Source: Sneathiella sp. (lineage in GTDB: Bacteria > Pseudomonadota > Alphaproteobacteria > Sneathiellales > Sneathiellaceae). From it: 47,443 bases of DNA. The notes beneath the pieces were generated by a model. It saw only the letters and a list, made by a program, of their open reading frames with translations, ran no database searches and was not told the DNA's origin. A program made the translations under genes and the position numbers. Shown in pieces: positions 41,452 to 47,443 of this stretch. The stretch is from contig NZ_NZMB01000005.1 of assembly GCF_002694385.1 (NCBI RefSeq), forward strand, positions 254,435 to 301,877, read 5' to 3'. Within the stretch, counting starts at the first letter, position 1. Every line of letters starts with the position of its first letter.

Positions 41452-43374
41452 ATGTCCGGGCCGCTTCCGGAGAAACGACCCTTGTCGTCACGATATTTTC
41501 CATCTGTGCATCTGATGCCGGCACTGGCCCTCCTGGCGGGGTTGGCGGGGGTGGTTCCCCTCGCGCCGGTCCGGGCGGCAGAACCGGCAAAGACCGCGGC
41601 ACCGGCGGCAGAGACAAAGACGGAGACAGCCACAAGGGCAGAGGCAGAGACAGAGACGATCCCCGCCGCGCCGGAATATCGCTATGAAGTGAAGATCAAC
41701 GGCGCCCCGACCGAGGAAATCGGCGATCTGCTGGAAGAATCGTCGCGTCTTCGCCAGCTTGAAGGCAAGCCGCCGCCCAGCCTCGCCTCGCTGCGCCGCC
41801 GCGCCGATGTCGATGTGGAAGGATTTATGAAGGTGCTGCGCTCGGAAGGCTATTATGGGGGAGAGGTCGCCTATAAGCTGGAGGCGCGCGATGATCTTCA
41901 TGTCATCACTTTTGAAATCACGCCAGGCCCACTTTTCCGCCTGACGAAATTCGATATCAACTTCAAGGGTGCGGGTGAACTCCCTGAAAAACCGGCGCTT
42001 TCCGATATAGGTATTGAAAGGGGCATGCCCGCCCGATCCGAGCCGGTGGTCACTGCGGCAAGCGATGTCATTGCCGATCTGGCCCATCATGGCTATCCCG
42101 ATGCGGCCATCGAGAAACAGGACGTTGTCGTGGATTTCGCGACCGACGCCATGGAGGTGACGCTGAATGTCAATACTGGCGCGCGCCTCTATTTCGGCGA
42201 TCTGCATATCGAGGGCCTCAAACAGGTGGAGGAGGAATATATCCGCCGCCTCGCGCGCTGGCAGCCAGGCATCCTCTATGATACCCGCGTCATCGACGAT
42301 CTGCGTCGCCGCTATCTTCGCTCCGGCCTGTTCGAGAGCGTGCATCTGAAACCGCGCGGCGAGATTATTGACGGGAAGACCGTCCCGATCACGCTTGCCT
42401 TTACCGAGCGGGATCACCGGTCCGTCGGCCTCGGCGCCAGCTATTCGACGAGCGAGGGCTTCGGTACCCAGTATTTCTGGGAGCATCGCAATTTCTTCGG
42501 CAATGGCGAGAAGCTGCGCACTGACCTCACCATCGCCCAGATCAAGCGCGAGCTGTCGGTGAAATTCGTCAAACCGAACTTCATCAGTCTGGATCAGAAT
42601 CTGAACGCCAATTTTGATATCCGTCAGGAAGAGACCGACGCCTATGATGAGGACGCCGTAGCGGCATTTGTCGGGCTGGACCGGCGCTGGCGTAAACGCT
42701 GGGTGATCGGCGCGGGCGGCTCGCTCGAATATTCGCGGATTGACGAAGATGGCGTCACCAACAACTACGCGCTGGCCGGATTGCCGCTGACGGCGCGCTA
42801 TGACCATACGGATGACCTGCTCGATCCCACCAAAGGGCGGCGGTTCAGCTCCACTTTGGTACCCTATATGGGGCTGAACGCCAATACGCCCGATTTCCTC
42901 CGGCTGGAGATGGACGGCTCTGTCTATTATCCGGTCGTGGGGGAGGGTCGGGTGGTGCTTGCGGCGCGGGGCAAGCTTGGGATGATGGTGGGGGATGACG
43001 CGAGCGACATCCCCGCCAGCAAGCGGTTCTATTCCGGCGGCGGCGGCTCCATCCGCGGCTATAAATTCCAGAGCGTCGGACCGCTGGATGCGGATAACGA
43101 TCCGCTCGGCGGCCGCTCCCTGCTGGAGGTCGGGTTCGAAGCACGCACCAAAATCACCGACAGCATCGGCCTTGTGCCCTTTATCGAGGGCGGCAATGTC
43201 TATGACAGCATGGCGCCGGATTTCTCGGGCGATTTTCTCTGGGGTGCGGGCCTCGGCTTTCGCTATTATACGGCCATCGGCCCCATCCGTTTTGATGTGG
43301 CGCTGCCGCTCAATCGCCGCAAGAATGTCGATGACGCCTATCAGTTCTATATCAGCATCGGGCAGGCGTTCTGA
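41452..43374 (+). CDS. tamA: TamA, Omp85-family outer-membrane assembly factor
   Basis: An Omp85-type outer-membrane barrel of up to 640 residues. A signal peptide with core L-M-P-A-L-A-L-L-A-G ends at A-P-V-R-A. A Thr/Glu/Ala-rich linker and three POTRA-like repeats follow, then a 16-strand barrel with the L6 signature G-G-G-G-S-I-R-G-Y and a C-terminal aromatic strand ending I-G-Q-A-F. TamA works with TamB in inserting some outer-membrane proteins or in lipid transport. Start is uncertain: ATG 41452 has poor spacing to GGGG, while an in-frame TTG at 41482 has GGAG nine bases upstream and gives a neater signal peptide. Its stop overlaps tamB by one base. Confidence 0.92.
   Translation: MSGPLPEKRPLSSRYFPSVHLMPALALLAGLAGVVPLAPVRAAEPAKTAAPAAETKTETATRAEAETETIPAAPEYRYEVKINGAPTEEIGDLLEESSRLRQLEGKPPPSLASLRRRADVDVEGFMKVLRSEGYYGGEVAYKLEARDDLHVITFEITPGPLFRLTKFDINFKGAGELPEKPALSDIGIERGMPARSEPVVTAASDVIADLAHHGYPDAAIEKQDVVVDFATDAMEVTLNVNTGARLYFGDLHIEGLKQVEEEYIRRLARWQPGILYDTRVIDDLRRRYLRSGLFESVHLKPRGEIIDGKTVPITLAFTERDHRSVGLGASYSTSEGFGTQYFWEHRNFFGNGEKLRTDLTIAQIKRELSVKFVKPNFISLDQNLNANFDIRQEETDAYDEDAVAAFVGLDRRWRKRWVIGAGGSLEYSRIDEDGVTNNYALAGLPLTARYDHTDDLLDPTKGRRFSSTLVPYMGLNANTPDFLRLEMDGSVYYPVVGEGRVVLAARGKLGMMVGDDASDIPASKRFYSGGGGSIRGYKFQSVGPLDADNDPLGGRSLLEVGFEARTKITDSIGLVPFIEGGNVYDSMAPDFSGDFLWGAGLGFRYYTAIGPIRFDVALPLNRRKNVDDAYQFYISIGQAF
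41608..41660. repeat. GAGAC-type purine-rich microrepeat in tamA
   Basis: Imperfect GAGACA/GCAGAG units run in tandem and encode a Thr/Glu/Ala-rich linker between the signal peptide and the POTRA domains. In-frame copy changes would alter linker length without breaking the gene. Confidence 0.45.
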
Positions 43375-46300
43375 TGTCGCGGCGGGCAAAAATCATAACG
43401 GCGGCGGTGGTCTCGCCCCTGCTTCTGATCTTGCTGCTGATCGGCGGGGCGTTTCTATTCCTGCAAACCGACAGCGGGCGCGGTTTGCTCACCTCCCAGA
43501 TCGAGGGCGCGGCGAGCGATCCGGCGGGTCTGACCGTTGAGCTCGGCACGCTTGAGGGCAATATATTCGGCGACTTCACGCTGTCCGATGTCCGTCTCAG
43601 CGATCCCAAAGGCGAGTGGCTGACGATCGGGCAGATTGCCGCCTCCTGGTCGCCGTTTGATCTGCTGGCCGGCCGGCTCACGCTCAATGCCATCACCGCC
43701 GAGACGCTCAGCGTTGCCCGCAACCCGGAGCTGCCCCCGGCGGAGGAGGAAAACGAGCCTTCCACGGGTCTGCCAAAGCTCCCCATCGCCATTCGCCTTT
43801 CGAAATTCGCGATTGAGAATATCCATCTTGCCGAGCCGGTGATCGGCCAGAGCGCGGATTTGCAGCTTCTGCTCAATCTGAATGCCGAAATTGACGATGT
43901 GATCCATAGCGAAATCCGCCTGACGGAGCGGGACGATAAAAGCCGTCTCCTCGGCACCGTCGATTTCCACCCCGTCGAGGAAACGCTGGCCATTGATATC
44001 AATCTGGAGGAGCCGGAGGGCGGGCTTATCTCACGGCTGCTGGCGTTGCCGGGCTATCCGGCGATCCGCGTCAATATGGTGGGCGACGGGCTGCTTAACG
44101 CCTGGCGCGGGCAGCTTGAGGCGGGCGCGGGAAAGCTGTTCGATGCGGATTTCGCCATTGCCACCAAGGGCGATGAAAAGATCGCCCTGGATCTGAACGG
44201 CGGCGCGTCGCTCGATGCGGCGCTGGCGAAGGATATCCCGCTCGTTGACGACTCCCGTATCAGTATTGACGCGGCGCTGAGTTATGACCGGGGGAATTCG
44301 GACATCGTCCTTTCCGGCCTCAATGTGGAAAATGCGGCGCTGCGCGCAGGCTTGAGCGGTTCTGCCAACCCGGACCGGCAGACGCTGGACCTCCGGTTCA
44401 CCACCAATCTTCGCGATACGGCGGAGGTCAATGAGCTGATTGCCCCGGCCCGCCTTGCATCAGGGGACATCACTCTCGATCTCAAGGGCACGTTCGAGAA
44501 GATGGTGGCCAGCCTGCTGCTCAATCTTGGCGGCCTTGAGGTAGAGGATAGCCTGACCGCGCGCGAGGTCACCGGCACATTTACTTCCGATCTTGACTTG
44601 GCGGAATTGACGGATATTCCGGTCCGCGGTTCGGCGGCGCTGGTCGGGATTGACAATCTCCCGGCGGAGGCCGCAAAGCTGGTCGGCGAGACGCTGGATG
44701 TGGATTTTGATCTGCTCTATGGCGTTGACAGCGAGACGGTGACGCTCAACTCCCTGCGGTTGCTCGCCGCCCATCTGGGCGCCAGCGGCTCGGGCGCGGT
44801 CAATGTTTCGAGCCTGGAGACAACGGCGGATCTCTCCCTCACCCTCGATGATCTGGGGCAGGCCCTGCCCATGGGCGGCCGGCTGATCGCCGATCTGCAT
44901 GTCTCCGGCCCCGATATCAGCAAGGAGATGGCGGGCACGCTCAACGCGCATGTGGAGAATTTCGATTTCCGCGATCCGGCCCTGCAACCGCTTGTGGGCG
45001 CGGCGCCAACGCTGGACGCCCGCTTCGCTCTGAAGGAGGAGCGGCTGTCCCTTTCCGATATCCTGCTGAAAATCGCGAGCGGGCAGGTGGCGGGCACGGC
45101 CACCCTGCCGATGACATTCGAAACCCTGAACGCCGACTTCACCGCGACGTTGCCGCGGCTTGCGGCCCTCAATGCGCTGGCCGGGGTGACGCTTGGCGGC
45201 GATGCAACGCTCGCCACCCGCTTCTCCGGCGCGCTCACTGATCCGGATATCGCGGGCAAGCTGATCGGCAACAGGCTGAAGGTGAATGACATGCCGCTCG
45301 GCCGTCTTGTCACCGATTTCAACCTGGCGGCGCTCGCCACCTCACCAGCGGGAGAGGTTGCCGCAACGCTTACCCATGATCAGCTCAGCGCCGATCTTCG
45401 AACGAAGATCGCCCTGCCGGACTATGCACGGCTGGACCTTACGGCGCTGACCCTGCGGGAGCAGGATAATCTGCTCAGCGGCGATCTCCGCGTGCCCTTT
45501 GACGGCGCACCGATGACCGGGGAATTTACGGGCAGTATCCCCGATCTGGCCTCCTTTGCGGCGCTGGCCGGGCAGGATATGTCGGGCATTGTTGATCTGA
45601 CGGCGCGGCTGCAGGACCGGGGCGGCGCGCAGGCCATTGACGCGACGGTCACCGGCAAATCGGTCAATCTTGCGGGCGGCAGCGTCGGCATTACGGATAT
45701 CACGGCGACGGCGGCCATCACGGATGCCTTCGCCAATCCCGCCATTGATGCGACGGCCACGGCCCGCAAGATCATTGCGGGCGGACAGAAAATTCAAGAG
45801 CTGACGGCAGAAGTGGACGGCGGCCTTGCGGCGCTGGATTACCGCTTTGACCTCACGCGGGGGGAAGAACCGGACCTCACCCTCACCGGCAGCGGAGAGG
45901 TGCAGCTTGAGGAAGCGGAAACCCGCATCCGGCTCACCGCCCTTGACGGCAATTTCGCCGAGCGGCCCCTCCGCCTGACGGAACCGCTGTCGCTCCGCCT
46001 TGCCGGGGAGACGATGGAGCTCGCCAGCTTCGGCCTGTCGCTAGGCGAGGGGAATATCCGGGGCAATGCCCGGCTGACCCCGACCGAGGCGGCCGCCGGT
46101 CTTGATATTGCCGCGCTGCCGCTGGATCTGCTGGAACTGGTCAGTCCCGATCTGGCGCTGGACGGCGCGCTTAACGGCGCAGTCAAGCTGGCCGCCACGA
46201 AAGGCGCGCCCGCCACCGGCACGGTCGTTCTCACCGTGTCGGACATCCGCTTCGACGGGGAGGAATATGGCGAGCTGCCCACCTTCGCAAGCGCGGTCAA

Positions 46301-47443
46301 TGCCGAATTGAAGGACGGGGAGTTGACCTTCAATGCCGATATCACCGGCCTTGAGGCGACCAGCATAAAGGCCAGCGGCAGCCTGCCGTTCGATATCGCG
46401 CTGGACCCGGCCGCCGTTCTTCTCGATGACAATAAACCGGTTAAGGCAAGTTTGAATATTGACAGCGATGTCAACAAGATATGGCCGCTTCTTGCCCTTG
46501 ATACGCAGGTTTTGCGCGGCCTTCTGAAGGCGGATTTCACCGTTGCGGGAACGATCAACGCGCCGCGCCTTGAGGGGCAGGCGACGCTGCGCGATGGCTA
46601 TTTTGAGGAAACCGAACAGGGCACGATCCTCAAAAACCTGACGCTGGACGCCGATCTTGCCGATGGGGAGACGCTGACCATCAACCTTTCCGCCAATGAC
46701 ACTCAGGGCGGAACGCTCAAGACATCGGGCAGTATCGGGTTTGAAACGCTGACCAATCCGGCGGTTGATCTGAAGATCGCACTCGCCCGCTTGCAGCTTG
46801 TCAATCGCGACGACATCATGGTGATCAGTGATGGCGACATCGCGATTAAGGGCGCGGCGCTCGATCTTGATGTGACCGGTGACATCACCACGCAGGAGGT
46901 GGAGTTGAATATCGGCGGCTCCGTCGCGCCGAGTGTCGTCGATCTCGATTATCAGGCGGTGAACAAGCCGGGCGCGCCGGTGAACGGGGCGGCGGAACCG
47001 CAGGAGCCGTCGAAAATAGCGCTTGATCTCGCCCTGAATATGCCGGCCCGCGTGTTTATCCGCGGCCGCGGCCTCGATTCCGAGTGGCAGGGCAATTTCA
47101 CCATCACGGGCACGGCGAGCACGCCGCGCATTGAGGGCAAGCTGAAGCCGGTGCGGGGGCAGTTCACCTTCGCGGGCAAGGCGTTCGTGTTGCAGGAAGG
47201 GGAGATATCGCTGCTGGGCGGCGATACCATCAATCCGGAACTCGCCCTTTCCGCGCAATATGTGGGCGCCAATGTGACGGCGATTGTCTCCATCACGGGC
47301 ACGGCGACAAATCCGAAGATCAGCTTTACCTCGCCCGACGGATTGCCGCAGGATGAGGTGCTGGCGCAGGTGCTGTTCGGCAAATCCTCGGGCAAGCTGA
47401 CGGCGATTGAGGCGGTGCAGCTTGCCGAAACGGTGGCGACCAT
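43374..47443 (+). CDS. tamB: TamB, translocation and assembly module (3' truncated by the window)
   Basis: The frame stays open from ATG 43374 to the last base: 1356 codons, none of them stops. An N-terminal inner-membrane anchor (about residues 8-30) is followed by a very long repeated beta-strand structure rich in L-x-L-x-G-x-A and D-x-x-A patterns, as in TamB/AsmA-like bridges. The last visible part (D-E-V-L-A-Q-V-L-F-G-K-S-S-G-K-L) belongs to the DUF490 domain at the C-terminus, so little should be missing. It spans the periplasm as a hydrophobic groove, passing lipids or nascent outer-membrane proteins to TamA. TGATG overlap with tamA. Confidence 0.9.
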   Translation, partial: MSRRAKIITAAVVSPLLLILLLIGGAFLFLQTDSGRGLLTSQIEGAASDPAGLTVELGTLEGNIFGDFTLSDVRLSDPKGEWLTIGQIAASWSPFDLLAGRLTLNAITAETLSVARNPELPPAEEENEPSTGLPKLPIAIRLSKFAIENIHLAEPVIGQSADLQLLLNLNAEIDDVIHSEIRLTERDDKSRLLGTVDFHPVEETLAIDINLEEPEGGLISRLLALPGYPAIRVNMVGDGLLNAWRGQLEAGAGKLFDADFAIATKGDEKIALDLNGGASLDAALAKDIPLVDDSRISIDAALSYDRGNSDIVLSGLNVENAALRAGLSGSANPDRQTLDLRFTTNLRDTAEVNELIAPARLASGDITLDLKGTFEKMVASLLLNLGGLEVEDSLTAREVTGTFTSDLDLAELTDIPVRGSAALVGIDNLPAEAAKLVGETLDVDFDLLYGVDSETVTLNSLRLLAAHLGASGSGAVNVSSLETTADLSLTLDDLGQALPMGGRLIADLHVSGPDISKEMAGTLNAHVENFDFRDPALQPLVGAAPTLDARFALKEERLSLSDILLKIASGQVAGTATLPMTFETLNADFTATLPRLAALNALAGVTLGGDATLATRFSGALTDPDIAGKLIGNRLKVNDMPLGRLVTDFNLAALATSPAGEVAATLTHDQLSADLRTKIALPDYARLDLTALTLREQDNLLSGDLRVPFDGAPMTGEFTGSIPDLASFAALAGQDMSGIVDLTARLQDRGGAQAIDATVTGKSVNLAGGSVGITDITATAAITDAFANPAIDATATARKIIAGGQKIQELTAEVDGGLAALDYRFDLTRGEEPDLTLTGSGEVQLEEAETRIRLTALDGNFAERPLRLTEPLSLRLAGETMELASFGLSLGEGNIRGNARLTPTEAAAGLDIAALPLDLLELVSPDLALDGALNGAVKLAATKGAPATGTVVLTVSDIRFDGEEYGELPTFASAVNAELKDGELTFNADITGLEATSIKASGSLPFDIALDPAAVLLDDNKPVKASLNIDSDVNKIWPLLALDTQVLRGLLKADFTVAGTINAPRLEGQATLRDGYFEETEQGTILKNLTLDADLADGETLTINLSANDTQGGTLKTSGSIGFETLTNPAVDLKIALARLQLVNRDDIMVISDGDIAIKGAALDLDVTGDITTQEVELNIGGSVAPSVVDLDYQAVNKPGAPVNGAAEPQEPSKIALDLALNMPARVFIRGRGLDSEWQGNFTITGTASTPRIEGKLKPVRGQFTFAGKAFVLQEGEISLLGGDTINPELALSAQYVGANVTAIVSITGTATNPKISFTSPDGLPQDEVLAQVLFGKSSGKLTAIEAVQLAETVAT

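Noticed and set aside
41488-43389. Minus-strand open frame of 633 codons
   Set aside because: It is antisense to tamA, whose Omp85 barrel is well formed.
1-47443. tRNA, rRNA, CRISPR array, insertion sequence or attachment site
   Set aside because: No cloverleaf, repeat-spacer pattern, transposase motif or flanking direct repeat was found in the window by reading.

Overview
The window reads as a moderately GC-rich chromosome segment from a Gram-negative bacterium, most likely an alphaproteobacterium. The evidence is an outer-membrane TamA/TamB pair, LolA-like and lipoprotein genes, several beta-oxidation genes, and an FNR/FixK-type promoter box. Order or genus cannot be fixed from the sequence alone. 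No rRNA, tRNA, CRISPR array, transposase or phage gene was seen. The window opens inside a transglutaminase-like gene and closes inside tamB.

Layout. (1) 1-2480: 3' end of a transglutaminase-like gene, an unusual regulator made of two TetR units fused in one chain, and a phospholipid-methyltransferase-like gene. (2) 2665-6694, minus strand: an operon of two acyl-CoA dehydrogenases and an N-acyl-D-amino-acid deacylase-type amidohydrolase. (3) 6792-10020, minus strand: a marR-emrA-emrB drug-efflux operon, with a perfect palindrome placed between the -35 and -10 of its promoter. (4) 10192-16329, minus strand: a thiolase/FadJ pair, a PanE-like reductase and a CaiC-like acyl-CoA ligase. (5) 16524-20487, plus strand: a tightly overlapping operon of AMP phosphorylase, PRPP-synthetase-like enzyme and beta-CASP metallo-RNase, which looks like an RNA/nucleotide ribose salvage route. 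(6) 20685-25539: a HlyD / fused ABC-ABC-permease / ABC-2 permease exporter of the YhiI-RbbA-YhhJ type, preceded by a perfect FNR box.

(7) 25684-40773, plus strand: about 18 genes, mostly overlapping end to start. They form an essentially complete aryl polyene (APE) pigment cluster in the order apeC to apeR. It holds a chain-length factor, two ACPs, an aryl-AMP ligase, two dehydratases, a ketoreductase, two ketosynthases, a thioesterase, two acyltransferases (one fused to a glycosyltransferase), and a LolA/MMPL/lipoprotein export set. A flavin-dependent halogenase-like gene sits between the MMPL exporter and the DUF3261 lipoprotein; it carries both the WxWxIP motif and a candidate catalytic lysine. 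A small lipoprotein heads the operon. No methyltransferase or aryl-starter gene is present. (8) 40768-47443: a convergent PilZ-domain gene, then tamA and the first 1356 codons of tamB.

How the parts work together. The APE enzymes should load an aryl acid on an ACP, extend it into a conjugated polyene, and pass it to the envelope through acyltransferases and the LolA/MMPL system. The phosphorylase/PRPP/RNase operon and the FNR-box exporter look like neighbouring low-oxygen stress functions. The fatty-acid genes on the minus strand form separate catabolic units.
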